DNA of 53,330 nucleotides, taken from NCBI GenBank assembly GCA_002423545.1, contig DIWP01000004.1, positions 1 through 53,330 of the forward strand, read 5' to 3'. A program made the translations under genes and the position numbers. Shown piece after piece: positions 1 to 8,384 of the stretch; positions within the stretch are counted from its first letter, which is position 1, and each line of letters starts with the position of its first letter. The notes beneath the pieces were generated by a model, which saw only the letters and a program-made list of their open reading frames with translations, ran no database searches and was not told the origin of the DNA. The stretch is from Thermoleophilia bacterium UBA6103. GTDB taxonomy: Bacteria; Actinomycetota; Thermoleophilia; UBA2241.

Positions 1-47
1 TCGGCGTCGACAAGTGCAAGGAGCTGGTCGGCGGACAGGTCGGCTGA
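1..47 (+). CDS. C-terminal end of an upstream gene (possibly a corrinoid protein)
   Basis: The third forward frame is open from the window edge and ends at TGA 45-47. It gives the tail GVDKCKELVGGQVG. The gene body lies outside the window. The tail resembles the last helix of B12-binding corrinoid proteins of methyltransferase systems, which often end in an Ala/Lys-rich helix such as (A)VxKxKELxG. The UroD/MtaA-type methyltransferase two genes downstream would fit that reading. With only 14 residues visible, identity is a guess, although the existence of a coding end is reasonable. A 271-bp gap separates it from the next gene. Confidence 0.35.
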   Translation, partial: GVDKCKELVGGQVG

Positions 48-170
48 CCAGTCGGGCGGGACGGTCGCACGACGGTGGACGTGATGATGGCTGCGGACCG
101 TGGATGTGTCGCCGTCCCGCCTTCGTCCCACGCCCCCGAAACCCCCTTCCGGGGGACTCAGCCGGCTCTG

Positions 171-208
171 CGCGGACGGCCTCCTGACTCCCTCAGCGGC
201 CGTCCGCG
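171..208 (+). promoter_or_regulatory. 10-bp perfect inverted repeat in the leader of the Mo oxidoreductase gene
   Basis: CGCGGACGGC (171-180) pairs perfectly with GCCGTCCGCG (199-208) across an 18-nt loop. It lies about 110 nt upstream of the start codon at 319. A smaller CCCCC/GGGGG hairpin (142-146/151-155) sits between it and the upstream gene and may be that gene's weak terminator. No U-tract follows the 10-bp stem, so a leader RNA structure or protein-binding site is more likely than a terminator. I could not match it to a known riboswitch class. Confidence 0.4.
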
Positions 209-318
209 CCACCGGCATTCGAGCGGTCCAGCCGTGGTCGTCCGCACACCGCGACGGGAGCGCGACGGAGGCATCCCTGTGTCCGCCGGCTCGTAATCCG
301 CCAGAGAGGAGACACTTG

Positions 319-3132
319 ATGTCCGAGACGAAGATCCCGACGATCTGTCCGCTCTGCGGTCCGGCCGCCGGCTGCGGCATCGACTGCTATGTGGAAGACG
401 GCCGTCTGCTCCGCGTGGAGGGCATGAAGGAGGCGCCGCTCAACAAGGGCACCCTCTGCGCCAAGGCGTACGGGTCGGCCCAGTGGCTCTACTCCCCGCA
501 GCGCCTCACCCACCCGCTGCGCCGCGTCGGCAAGAAGGGTGAGGGCAAGTTCGAGCGCATCTCGTGGGATGAGGCGCTCGACACCGTCGCCGAGAAGCTG
601 ACGGAACAGAAGGAGAAGCACGGCGCGCGGTCGCTGGCCATGCTCTCCCCGCAGGCGCGCAGCTACAAGGAGTACATGCAGCGCTTCCTGTACTACCACG
701 GTAGCCCCAACTACGGCCACAGCGGCATCTGCTTCATCCAGCGCGCCTTCGGCATGGCCTACACGCTGGGCCGCTTCGACTTCCACGTCACCCCGGACTT
801 CGAGCATGCCGACGTGATCGTGGTGTGGGGCGCCAACCCGGTCAATGCGTTCACCGCCATGGGTCTTCTGCGGCGCCTGGTCGCCGCTCGCGAACGCGGC
901 GCCAAGCTCATAGTGATCAAGCCCGAGATGCAGGCCGACGCGGCCAAGGCCGATGTCTGGCTGCCGGTCCGCCCCGGCACCGACGGCGCACTCGCCCTGG
1001 CCATGCTGCACGTCATCGTGACCGAGGAGCTCTACGACAAGGAGTTCGTCGCCGAGTGGACCTACGGCTTCAACGAGCTCGTCAAGCACGTCCAGGGCCA
1101 CACGCCGGAGTGGGCGGAGCCGATCACCGGACTGCCCGCCGACCAGATCCGCGACGTCGCCCGTCTCTACGCCCGGGCCGACGCCGCCTGCATGCTCCCC
1201 GGCAACGGTTTCGACCAGGTGGTCGCCTCCAACCATGCCGTGCGCGCCGTCGCCATCCTCATGGCGATCACCGGCAACATCGACCGGCCCGGCGGCAACC
1301 TCGCCGGCGGCCCCCCGCCGCCGATCAAGCCGGTGCTTCCCAGAGAGATCCTCACACAGCAGATGATCGACGACCTGGTCGGGCCCGAACTGCCGAGGCC
1401 GATGCAGCCCTTCCTCGAAGGCGTCTCCTCGGCCTACTACAAGGTCCTCGACGCCGTCCTCACCGAGGACCCCTACCCCATCAAGACCGTCATGGCGCCG
1501 GGCACCCAGCCGACGGTGATCACCAGGGGTCCGCGGCGGGTCATCGAGGCCCTCGAGAAGCTGGAGTTCTTCGTCGTCATAGACGTGATGGAGACGGCGG
1601 CCATGCCGTGGGCCGACATCGTGATCCCGGTGGCGACCATGTACGAGTCCGACGTGCCGTTCGAGGCACGCCCCACCGGCGAGGGCCTGTGGCTGATGGC
1701 TCGCAACAAGGTGATCGAGCCACTCGGCGACTACAAGTCCGACCACGAGCTGTGGCTGGATCTGGCCTGCCGCATGGGCTACGGCGAGCACTTCTGGAAC
1801 GGCGACATCGAGGCCTGCATGGACTGGCAGCTCGAGAACCTCGGCGTCACCATGCAGGAACTGCGGAGGCATCCGGCGGGCATCGTCCTCAAGCCCAAGC
1901 CGCCGCAGTTCGAGAAGTACGAGCAGACGTTCTCCACGCCCAGCTTCCGGATCTCCAAGAAGCCGAACCTGCCCCAAGGCAAGGTGGCCATCTACAACAC
2001 CACCTATGAGGAGAACGGCGGCACACCGCTGCCCGAGTGGGTGGAGCCTCCCGAGAGCCCCACGGCCACACCGGAGCTGCTCGAGCGCTACCCGCTGACG
2101 CTGTTCGACACCCACACCACCGCCGTCTACAACCACGGCTGGCTGCACAACGTGCCCTGCCTGCGGGAGGTGCAGCCGGACCCGTGGATCCACATCCATC
2201 CCGACACGGCGCGGGAGCGCGGGGTCGAGGACGGCGACTGGGTCGTCGTCGAGTCACCGCACGGCTTCATCAAGGTGAAGGCCCTGTACTTCCCCGGCAT
2301 CCGGCCCGACACGATCATGGGCGTCCACGGTTGTTGGCAGAGCTGCGAGGAGCTCGGCCTGCCCGGCCAGGAACTGCTCGACGGCGGCGCCAACATCAAC
2401 CTGATGTACAGCACCGACCGCGAGAAGGCCATCGACCCTGTGGTCAGCGCGATGCCCAAGCAGACGCTGGTCGAGGTGCGCAGAGTCGATGGGGGGGCGG
2501 ACGACGCGCGCGACGCCGGGACGAGCCTGCCGCGCCCCTCGTTCGCCATCCCCGCCGCCGCATCGCCAGCGGACACCGTGGCGGCGCCCGCGGAGGTCGC
2601 CGTCGCCGGTCCGGGACAGGTCGGCTTCCTCATCGACGAGGGACGCTGCGTGCAGTGCCGCACCTGCGAGGTGGCCTGCAAGGCCATCCGCGACGTTGAG
2701 CCGGGCCTGCACTGGCGGCACGTCAAGGAAGAGTGGCGCGGCGCCTACCCGGACGTCGCGTGCAGCTTCTTCACGCTCTCCTGCATGCACTGCGCCGCCC
2801 CGGAGTGCCTGGCGGCGTGTCCCACCGGCGCGATCATGAAGCGCGACGGCGACGGCGTCGTGCTCGTCGATCGCGAGAAGTGCGACGGACCGAACGGCTG
2901 CCGCGAGTGTCTCACGGCATGTCCCTACGACGTGCCGCAGTTCGGCAGCGACGGTGTCATGCAGAAGTGCGACTACTGCGTCGGCACCGGCCGCGCGCCG
3001 GCCTGCGCTCAATCGTGCCCGGCCGGCGCGATCGCCGCCGGGCCGCTCGACGAGTTGCGCAAGCGGGTGGCCGGCAGGCCCACCCGGGAGCTGCACAGTG
3101 CCGGCGGACCATCGGTCATCGTCGTGCGCTGA
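319..3132 (+). CDS. Molybdopterin oxidoreductase fused to a DmsB-like four-cluster ferredoxin domain
   Basis: This 937-aa protein starts at ATG 319, 7-8 nt after a GAGAGGAG ribosome-binding site. Residues 1 to about 720 are a DMSO-reductase-family catalytic subunit. The N-terminal [4Fe-4S] ligands are C10, C13, C19 and C47; the C13-C19 gap is x5 rather than the usual x3. The motif SPNYGHSGIC places C138 as the likely Mo ligand, as in arsenate, polysulfide or thiosulfate reductases. The residue after it is Phe rather than the His of formate dehydrogenases. A Pro/Ala-rich linker (about 720-765) leads to residues 766-937, which carry four Cys groups (CVQCRTCEVAC, CMHCAAPECLAAC, CDGPNGCRECLTAC, CDYC..CAQSC). 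That is the complete [4Fe-4S] set of a DmsB/PsrB-type electron-transfer subunit, normally a separate gene. There is no Tat signal, so it is cytoplasmic. It precedes the methyltransferase gene by 67 nt, so they are probably co-transcribed. The substrate is unknown. Confidence 0.88.
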   Translation: MSETKIPTICPLCGPAAGCGIDCYVEDGRLLRVEGMKEAPLNKGTLCAKAYGSAQWLYSPQRLTHPLRRVGKKGEGKFERISWDEALDTVAEKLTEQKEKHGARSLAMLSPQARSYKEYMQRFLYYHGSPNYGHSGICFIQRAFGMAYTLGRFDFHVTPDFEHADVIVVWGANPVNAFTAMGLLRRLVAARERGAKLIVIKPEMQADAAKADVWLPVRPGTDGALALAMLHVIVTEELYDKEFVAEWTYGFNELVKHVQGHTPEWAEPITGLPADQIRDVARLYARADAACMLPGNGFDQVVASNHAVRAVAILMAITGNIDRPGGNLAGGPPPPIKPVLPREILTQQMIDDLVGPELPRPMQPFLEGVSSAYYKVLDAVLTEDPYPIKTVMAPGTQPTVITRGPRRVIEALEKLEFFVVIDVMETAAMPWADIVIPVATMYESDVPFEARPTGEGLWLMARNKVIEPLGDYKSDHELWLDLACRMGYGEHFWNGDIEACMDWQLENLGVTMQELRRHPAGIVLKPKPPQFEKYEQTFSTPSFRISKKPNLPQGKVAIYNTTYEENGGTPLPEWVEPPESPTATPELLERYPLTLFDTHTTAVYNHGWLHNVPCLREVQPDPWIHIHPDTARERGVEDGDWVVVESPHGFIKVKALYFPGIRPDTIMGVHGCWQSCEELGLPGQELLDGGANINLMYSTDREKAIDPVVSAMPKQTLVEVRRVDGGADDARDAGTSLPRPSFAIPAAASPADTVAAPAEVAVAGPGQVGFLIDEGRCVQCRTCEVACKAIRDVEPGLHWRHVKEEWRGAYPDVACSFFTLSCMHCAAPECLAACPTGAIMKRDGDGVVLVDREKCDGPNGCRECLTACPYDVPQFGSDGVMQKCDYCVGTGRAPACAQSCPAGAIAAGPLDELRKRVAGRPTRELHSAGGPSVIVVR

Positions 3133-3199
3133 TGGCCCGCTCACAGGCACCCGATGGATCCAGGCACGACAGACCCACGAACGATCAGGAGGTAATCAA

Positions 3200-4252
3200 G
3201 TGGTCGATCAGATGACATCCGAGGAGCGGTTCAAGGCGCTGCTGAAGGGAGAGGACCTCGACCGTGTGCCGGTCATTCCCTTCCACTTCGGTCACGTCGG
3301 CGTGGTGAACGGTCTCTCGATCGCGGACATCTACGAGAATGCCGAGCTGAGCTTCCACGCCCAGAGCCGGGCGGCGGAGATGTACGGCTACGAGCGTCTC
3401 AACGCGTACGGCTATGCGGCCTTCGGCGCCTGGGAGTTCGGTGGCGAGGTCAAGCTGCCTCGAGGTGAGGGCGAGGCGCCGACAGTCCTCAAGCATGCGG
3501 TGACGACGGCCGAGGAGGCCCTCGCGCTCACGCTGCCGGACGACATCATGGCGGTCGGGTCCATGCCCATCGCCTGGGAGTTCTCGAAGCTGCAGGCGGA
3601 GCACGGGTATCCCGTCACGCTCCAGGCGGTCGGCCCGCTCGACATGGCGGCCGGCGTCATGGGCGTCGAGAACGTGATGGTCTTCATGGCAGAGTGCCCG
3701 GAAGCGCTGCATCACGTGTGCAGGGTCGTCACCGACTTCGTCCTGCAGTCGTGCGATATCTGGGCCAAGGAGTTCGGCGGAGAGAACCTGATGCCGTTCT
3801 GCGGCTACGCCGTCGAGAGCAACATGCTGATCTCGCCGAACCACTTCGAGGCGTTCGCGCTTCCGTACATCAAGGAGGTCGTCGAGAAGATCAACGAGGT
3901 CGGGGCGCCGAACACCTATCTGCACATCTGCGCCGACCAGATCAAGAACCTGCCGCTCTACGCCCAGGCGCCGTGGCCGAAGAAGAGCATCTTCACGTTC
4001 GGCATCGAGATGTCCGCGACGACCGTGGCGGAGCATTTCCCGGACCACGTCATCTGCGCTCCCATCGACCCGCTGCTGATGTACCAGGGCACCCCGGACG
4101 AGGTGCTCGCCCAGGGCAAGGAGAGGATCGAGGAGGGCAAGGGCGTCATCCCCGGGTTCGCCCTCGCTCCGGGCTGCGACATCCCCGCGTATTCGGCACC
4201 GGTCAATGTCTATCAGATGGTCAAGGCGGCGAAGCTGTACGGCGCCTACTGA
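3200..4252 (+). CDS. Uroporphyrinogen-decarboxylase-family methyltransferase (MtaA/CmuA-like)
   Basis: The 350-aa product starts at GTG 3200, eight nt after AGGAGG; the next ATG (3212) is too far from that site. The fold is the UroD/MtaA TIM barrel. The Zn-site signature of corrinoid:thiol methyltransferases is present: H242 and C244 in YLHICAD, plus C326 in APGCDIP. Haem-pathway HemE lacks this His-x-Cys...Cys set, so the protein should move methyl groups to or from a corrinoid protein or small thiol rather than decarboxylate uroporphyrinogen. The tail at the window start could be its corrinoid partner. Its place behind a Mo oxidoreductase suggests demethylation coupled to a redox step, which is inference. 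A strong terminator follows. Confidence 0.85.
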   Translation: MVDQMTSEERFKALLKGEDLDRVPVIPFHFGHVGVVNGLSIADIYENAELSFHAQSRAAEMYGYERLNAYGYAAFGAWEFGGEVKLPRGEGEAPTVLKHAVTTAEEALALTLPDDIMAVGSMPIAWEFSKLQAEHGYPVTLQAVGPLDMAAGVMGVENVMVFMAECPEALHHVCRVVTDFVLQSCDIWAKEFGGENLMPFCGYAVESNMLISPNHFEAFALPYIKEVVEKINEVGAPNTYLHICADQIKNLPLYAQAPWPKKSIFTFGIEMSATTVAEHFPDHVICAPIDPLLMYQGTPDEVLAQGKERIEEGKGVIPGFALAPGCDIPAYSAPVNVYQMVKAAKLYGAY

Positions 4253-4322
4253 GGCACGTCCGGCCCCGCCGGGTCCGGCGCCGATGCTTCGGGATCAGAG
4301 GGCGCTGGGATGAGCCTACCGA

Positions 4323-4376
4323 GCCGCGCAGGCCGGCCTGTCGAATCGACAGGCCGGCCTGCGCGGCCTTCTTGTT
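4323..4376 (+). terminator. Rho-independent terminator with 22-bp perfect stem
   Basis: Arms 4323-4344 and 4346-4367 are perfect reverse complements around a single A at 4345, and CTTCTTGTT follows. It lies 70 nt after the methyltransferase stop and closes the Mo oxidoreductase/methyltransferase operon. The stem is unusually long and nearly loopless; as DNA it is also a 45-bp palindrome. Confidence 0.85.
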
Positions 4377-4403
4377 CGGAGCAGCCGGCAGACAAGGCGG
4401 GAC

Positions 4404-4521
4404 CCCGCCGTCGGGTGTCGCTCGCAGGGCAGGACCTCGCCGTCGGGTGTCGACCGCGTCCGGCCGCTCTGGGATGTGTGGACACCTCCGCACTCCCGGG
4501 ATGTCCACACATCCCGGAGTG
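4404..4521 (+). repeat. Palindromic intergenic repeat, copy A
   Basis: Two 15-bp direct repeats (4404-4418 and 4436-4450, 32 bp apart) precede a 14-bp perfect inverted repeat, GGGATGTGTGGACA (4471-4484) with TGTCCACACATCCC (4502-4515). An overlapping alternative stem can form between 4491-4504 and 4509-4521, so the right arm has two possible partners. A diverged copy in the same orientation lies at 50549-50643. No reading frame here looks coding. The rest of the 4253-4805 gap holds the terminator and the ferritin upstream region. Confidence 0.6.
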
Positions 4522-4805
4522 TCTCGAGAGCATAGGCATAGAGGAACCGGCCTGCGGGGTGTCCTGCGTCCGGACGCCGGAGTTCGGGCAGGAGCCGGCG
4601 GGGCGTCCCGCCGTGGCGCCGAGTCGCGAGCCGGCGGCCCGAGCGCGGGGACGGTGGCTGCGGGCCGGTTTCTCCCATTGGCGTGCTAGAAAACCGGGAG
4701 TGCCGGGTACTGTAGCGGCGAACCCACGCGGCAGATGTCGGCGGCCGGCAGGCGCGTCCCCGACCTCGTCGCATGTTCCGGTGATACACGAGAAGGAGCG
4801 GACGG

Positions 4806-5327
4806 ATGTTGGACACGCGCGTCGAGGACGCCATCAACGACCAGATCAACTTCGAGCTCTACAGCGCGTACATCTACTACTCGATGCAGTCATGGTTTGA
4901 GAACCAGGGCATGGCCGGCTTCGCCAACTGGATGGCGGTGCAGGTGAAAGAGGAGATGAGCCACGCGCAGATCATGTTCAACTACGTGAACGAGCGCGGC
5001 GGCCGGGTGCTGCTCAAGGGCATCGACGGCCCGAGCAACGAGTGGGAGTCGCCGCTGCACATCTTCCAGACGGCGCTGGAGCACGAGCAGATCGTGACCG
5101 GCCGCATCAACAGGATCATGGACCTGGCGATCGAGATCAAGGACCACGCCACGGTGCAGTGGATCCAGTGGTTCGTGGCCGAGCAGGTCGAGGAAGAGGC
5201 GTCGGCCGGCGACATCGTCGGCAAGCTCGAGTGGGCCAAGGACGCCCCGGGGGCGCTCTTCCAGATCGACAAGGACCTCGGGGCGCGCGTGTTCAACGTG
5301 CCGTCGCCGCTGGCCGCCGGCGGCTGA
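4806..5327 (+). CDS. Bacterial ferritin (non-haem, FtnA type)
   Basis: The 173-aa protein starts at ATG 4806, preceded by GAAGGAG at about 9 nt. It is a full-length four-helix ferritin. The ferroxidase ligands are visible: E17 (FELYSAY), E50 and H53 (KEEMSHA), E94 (EHEQ), Q127 and E130 (EQVEEE). It oxidises Fe(II) and stores it as ferric mineral in a 24-mer cage in the cytoplasm. No haem-ligand Met of bacterioferritin is obvious. It is monocistronic, with a terminator upstream and hairpins downstream. The window also encodes a DtxR-family metal regulator at its far end, but I see no clear iron box upstream of this gene. Confidence 0.93.
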   Translation: MLDTRVEDAINDQINFELYSAYIYYSMQSWFENQGMAGFANWMAVQVKEEMSHAQIMFNYVNERGGRVLLKGIDGPSNEWESPLHIFQTALEHEQIVTGRINRIMDLAIEIKDHATVQWIQWFVAEQVEEEASAGDIVGKLEWAKDAPGALFQIDKDLGARVFNVPSPLAAGG

Positions 5328-5399
5328 GAAGGCGTTCTCGCCGCTGCGGCCGGATCGCGGATCTGGATCCGCCGCTCACCACCGGCAGCGATCCAGTGC

Positions 5400-5432
5400 G
5401 TGCTATCTGAAAGGAGAGATCCCAGATAGCAC
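5400..5432 (+). other. 10-bp inverted repeat downstream of ferritin
   Basis: GTGCTATCTG (5400-5409) pairs perfectly with CAGATAGCAC (5423-5432) around a 13-nt loop containing AAAGGAGAG. A second small repeat (CTGGATC 5363-5369, GATCCAG 5390-5396) lies just upstream. There is no U-tract, so this is not a classic terminator. It could be a 3'UTR stability element, or a structure holding a ribosome-binding-like sequence in its loop. No convincing gene follows. Confidence 0.4.
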
Positions 5433-5565
5433 AGACGACATCATGTTCGGCGGGTTCAGTCCGGCTCTCCGGGGGCCCTGTCGGGCTCTCTATGACCGGG
5501 GGGGATACCGCCACGTGAGTGGCTGCGCAACTACTTGACGCAGAAGGTGTGTGGACGACGTCCGC

Positions 5566-5680
5566 GCGAAGGGGGCGGCTCCTCATCGTCGAGGGGCCGC
5601 CCCCCTTCGCCTTGTCGCGACGCCTTCTTGTGGGGCGGGCCGGAAGGCCCGCCCTGGGCGGGGCTTCGGGCCCCGCCCAG
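5566..5680. terminator. Array of three GC-rich hairpins between convergent ferritin and amt
   Basis: Hairpin 1 is 5566-5579/5596-5610 (14 bp with one bulged C, then CTTGTC). Hairpin 2 is 5633-5641/5646-5654 (9 bp, GGAA loop). Hairpin 3 is 5654-5664/5670-5680 (11 bp, TTCGG loop), abutting hairpin 2. They lie between the end of ferritin (forward) and the end of the ammonium transporter (reverse), and probably act as a bidirectional terminator. The rest of 5328-5779 shows no coding signal. Confidence 0.65.
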
Positions 5681-5779
5681 GGCGTTGCCGCCGGACCGGT
5701 GCAGGTCAGAGACGGATCAGGCGCGGTGGCCTGGTCGCTCCGTCGCAGCGGTCATGACCGGCGTCGTCCCAGGCTCTTG

Positions 5780-7012
5780 TCAGTCGAAGGTGTACGCCGC
5801 CTCACCGTGCAGCTCGGCGTCGAGGCCGTTCTGCTCGACCTGGTCGGGCACCCGGACCGGTGAGAAGGCATTGAGGGCCTTGAGGATGATCCAGGTGGCC
5901 AGGAAGGCGTAGCCGGCGATCAGGAAGGTGGCCGCCGTCTGCTTGCCGAGCAGGATGCCGCTGCCGGTGATGAGGCCGTCGGCGCCGGCCGGGTTGATGG
6001 CCGTGGTGGCGAACACCCCGACCAGGATGCTGCCGAGGATGCCGCCGACGCCGTGGCACGCCCACACGTCGAGGGCGTCGTCCCAGTCCATCTTCTCCTT
6101 GAACCAGACGGCGCCGTAGCCGGCGGCGCCAGCGAGGACGCCGATGATGAAGGCCGACCAGGTGGGCACGTAGCCGGCGCACGGGGTCACGCAGGCCAGG
6201 CCCGCGACGGCGCCGGTGAGTGCTCCGACAAGGCTCGGCTTGCCGTGTCGCCACCACGTGAGCGCCAGCCAGGTGACCATGGCGATCGAGCCGGCGATGT
6301 CGGTGTTGACGAAGGCCTGGGCGGCCAGTCCGTTGGCGGCCAGGGCGCTGCCGCCGTTGAAGCCGAACCAGCCGAACCAGAGCAGACCGGTGCCCAGCGC
6401 CACGAAGGCGACGTTGTGCGGCAGCCGGCGCTCTCCGGGCAGAAAGCGGCGCTTGCCGACGACGAACACCGAGGCCAGAGCGGCCATGCCGGCGCTGGTG
6501 TGCACCGTCAGCCCGCCGGCGAAGTCGAGCACGCCCCACTGCTGCAGAAAGCCGCCGCCCCAGATCCAGTGGGTGAACGGGACGTAGACCACGACGCTCC
6601 AGAGCACCAGGAACTTGAGGTAGCTCTTGAAGTTGACGCGGTCGGCGAAGGCGCCGGTGATGAGCGCCGGGGTGAGGATGGCGAACATCTCCTGGAAGAT
6701 GAAGTGGGCGCCGCTGGGTATGTTGGGCGCCCACGGGCTCGGTCCCTCGCCGACGTCGTTGAGACCGGCCCAGTCGAAGTTGCCGATTACACCCCAGATG
6801 TCACCGGAGAAGGACAGCGAGTAGCCGAAGGCCACCCAGATCGCCGTCACCACGCCCATCGAGATGAAGCTCTGCATCATGATGGACAAGAAGTTCTTGC
6901 GCCGGACCAGGCCTCCGTAGAAGAAGGCCAGTCCCGGCGTCATCAGCGCCACCAGAGCCGCGCTGATGAGGACGAACGCAGTGTCGCCCGGTACTATCGC
7001 CGCGATCGGCAT
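5780..7012 (-). CDS. amt: Ammonium transporter, Amt family
   Basis: The 410-aa membrane protein has about 11 hydrophobic segments and the Amt signatures. The twin histidines of the conduction pore are H171 (TVHTSAG) and H320 (CHGVGG). The early GLAFFYGGLVR and FGFNGGSALAANG motifs are also intact. It conducts NH4+/NH3 across the inner membrane. The ATG start (complement of 7010-7012) follows AAGGGGGAG. No glnK or glnB lies next to it, which is unusual because amt is often paired with its PII regulator. It converges on the ferritin gene. Confidence 0.95.
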   Translation of the reverse strand: MPIAAIVPGDTAFVLISAALVALMTPGLAFFYGGLVRRKNFLSIMMQSFISMGVVTAIWVAFGYSLSFSGDIWGVIGNFDWAGLNDVGEGPSPWAPNIPSGAHFIFQEMFAILTPALITGAFADRVNFKSYLKFLVLWSVVVYVPFTHWIWGGGFLQQWGVLDFAGGLTVHTSAGMAALASVFVVGKRRFLPGERRLPHNVAFVALGTGLLWFGWFGFNGGSALAANGLAAQAFVNTDIAGSIAMVTWLALTWWRHGKPSLVGALTGAVAGLACVTPCAGYVPTWSAFIIGVLAGAAGYGAVWFKEKMDWDDALDVWACHGVGGILGSILVGVFATTAINPAGADGLITGSGILLGKQTAATFLIAGYAFLATWIILKALNAFSPVRVPDQVEQNGLDAELHGEAAYTFD

Positions 7013-7330
7013 GACACTCTCCCCCTTGAGAGCTCGCCCTCACGTCGGCGCCCTCCCCCGCTTAGGAGATGTCACTATGGCCTGGCTCGGGTGCGTCGGT
7101 GCGGGCTGGTTTGTGCGCCGGGGATCTGACCTCGACCCGGCGCCGGCCACGTGCCCGCATAGAGCCACGCCGGACGGTGGTCGGTCAAACGAAAAGTGCT
7201 GGAAATAGCGAAATCGGCACAGGAGTGACACGGCTTTGCCGGGGGCGACGGAAGAAGATCGGCGCCCGGGTGCCGCAGCCGGCACGTGCCGGGATGGCGG
7301 CGCGGGGATCGCCCAGGTGGCCGGCCGCGG
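7013..7330. other. Intergenic region upstream of amt, no supported gene
   Basis: This 318-bp gap holds the amt promoter region. A locally AT-richer block at about 7183-7220 contains TTGACC on the reverse strand (7188-7183), but the nearest -10-like hexamer (TATGCG, 7161-7156) is 21 bp away, so the promoter is uncertain. A 43-codon forward reading frame (7077-7208) has a TAGGAG sequence 8 nt before its ATG but no recognisable domain; I do not call it a gene. Confidence 0.4.
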
Positions 7331-8269
7331 CTACTCCAGCAGCTGTCCCGGCCCGGACTCGTCGGCCGTCAGGCCGGCGGCCGCGACGGCGGTCCAGAAG
7401 TCGGCGCCGGTGTCGTGGGCGGCGTACCGCTTCAGCAGGGCGTCCTCCTGCGGCGACAGGCTGTGGCCGAGAAGCTCCACCAGGGCCCGCGCCGGTCCCG
7501 TGCGGCGCGCCTCGTCCAGCGCCTGCGGCTCCCCCGAGAGGAAGGCCGTCAGGCGGTCGCGGTCGACATCCGGCGGCTGCGCGATCCAGACCGTGTAGAC
7601 GGTGCCGCCCTCACCGGAGAAGCGCACGAAGGGAGGTCCCTGCCGGTCCGACAGACCCACCGTATGCGCTGGCCCGGCCGGGATGCCGCCGGCGACCCGT
7701 CGCTGCGTCCTCTGGAGGAAGCCCAGGCGCCGCGCGCGGGCGACCCACTTGGCCGCCGTTGAGCGCGAGACGTGGAACTCCCGGCTGACGGTGAGCGTCG
7801 GGTTGCGCGACTGGTTCCTGTAGGCGCCGGCATAGACGCGCGCCACCTCGGCGAAATGGTCCGGAGCGTAGAGGGGCGGCCGGCCCGGGCGCCCGGGTTC
7901 GGGATGGGCGGCATACGCCGCACGCGAGCCGGCCGAGCCGGCCGCCTCGACCATCAGCCGCTCCCAGCGCAGGCTCTCCTGCTGGACAAGATCACCGAGG
8001 CGGAGCGAGCGCAGCTCGCGCGCCGTAAGCTCGCGCGGCCGGCCCGGCGGCTCGACATCGGCCGGCGCCTCCGACCGGTATCTGTCGTGAGCCTCGGCGA
8101 GGGCGTCGCGCCGCCCGTCGGTGCGGAATCGGGAGCGCATGCTGAAGCCGGCCAGGATCCAGCGGTCGTCGTGCAGCTCCCAGGACAGATCGAGGCACCA
8201 CGGACCCCACGTGGTGTCGGGCCAGAGGACCTGCGATTCGTAGGCGATCGGTGTCTCCGCGTTCGTCAC
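7331..8269 (-). CDS. HTH-domain protein of unknown function
   Basis: The 312-aa product starts at a GTG (complement of 8267-8269) with no strong ribosome-binding site, so the start is provisional. Residues about 1-60 form a Trp-rich N-terminal part (WPDTTWGPWCLDLSWEL). A helix-turn-helix lies near residues 160-190 (VSREFHVSRSTAAKWVARAR). The C-terminal 100 residues are mixed alpha/beta and rich in Arg, Ala and Leu. I do not recognise a characterised family; the HTH resembles helices that recognise DNA in small actinobacterial regulators. It is divergent from the kinase gene across a 177-bp region, so it could control that gene or itself. That is inference. Confidence 0.6.
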   Translation of the reverse strand: MTNAETPIAYESQVLWPDTTWGPWCLDLSWELHDDRWILAGFSMRSRFRTDGRRDALAEAHDRYRSEAPADVEPPGRPRELTARELRSLRLGDLVQQESLRWERLMVEAAGSAGSRAAYAAHPEPGRPGRPPLYAPDHFAEVARVYAGAYRNQSRNPTLTVSREFHVSRSTAAKWVARARRLGFLQRTQRRVAGGIPAGPAHTVGLSDRQGPPFVRFSGEGGTVYTVWIAQPPDVDRDRLTAFLSGEPQALDEARRTGPARALVELLGHSLSPQEDALLKRYAAHDTGADFWTAVAAAGLTADESGPGQLLE

Positions 8270-8384
8270 CGCACGATGGTACCACCGGCTCGTCGGCGTC
8301 CCGGCCCGGTCGCGGTCGCTCGAGTCCGTCGGCGGCGTCCCTCCGGTCGCGGTCGCCCGGACTCGTCCGCGTCGTGTCGGCCGA

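Noticed and set aside
193..2199. Very long reverse reading frame opposite the Mo oxidoreductase gene
   Set aside because: It is antisense to a clear gene; in GC-rich DNA the opposite strand often stays open. The sequence is Arg/Val/Gly-rich without domains.
7077..7208. Forward 43-codon reading frame with TAGGAG before its ATG, divergent to amt
   Set aside because: No recognisable domain, no codon bias and no promoter in the right place; a chance ribosome-binding-like sequence is as likely.
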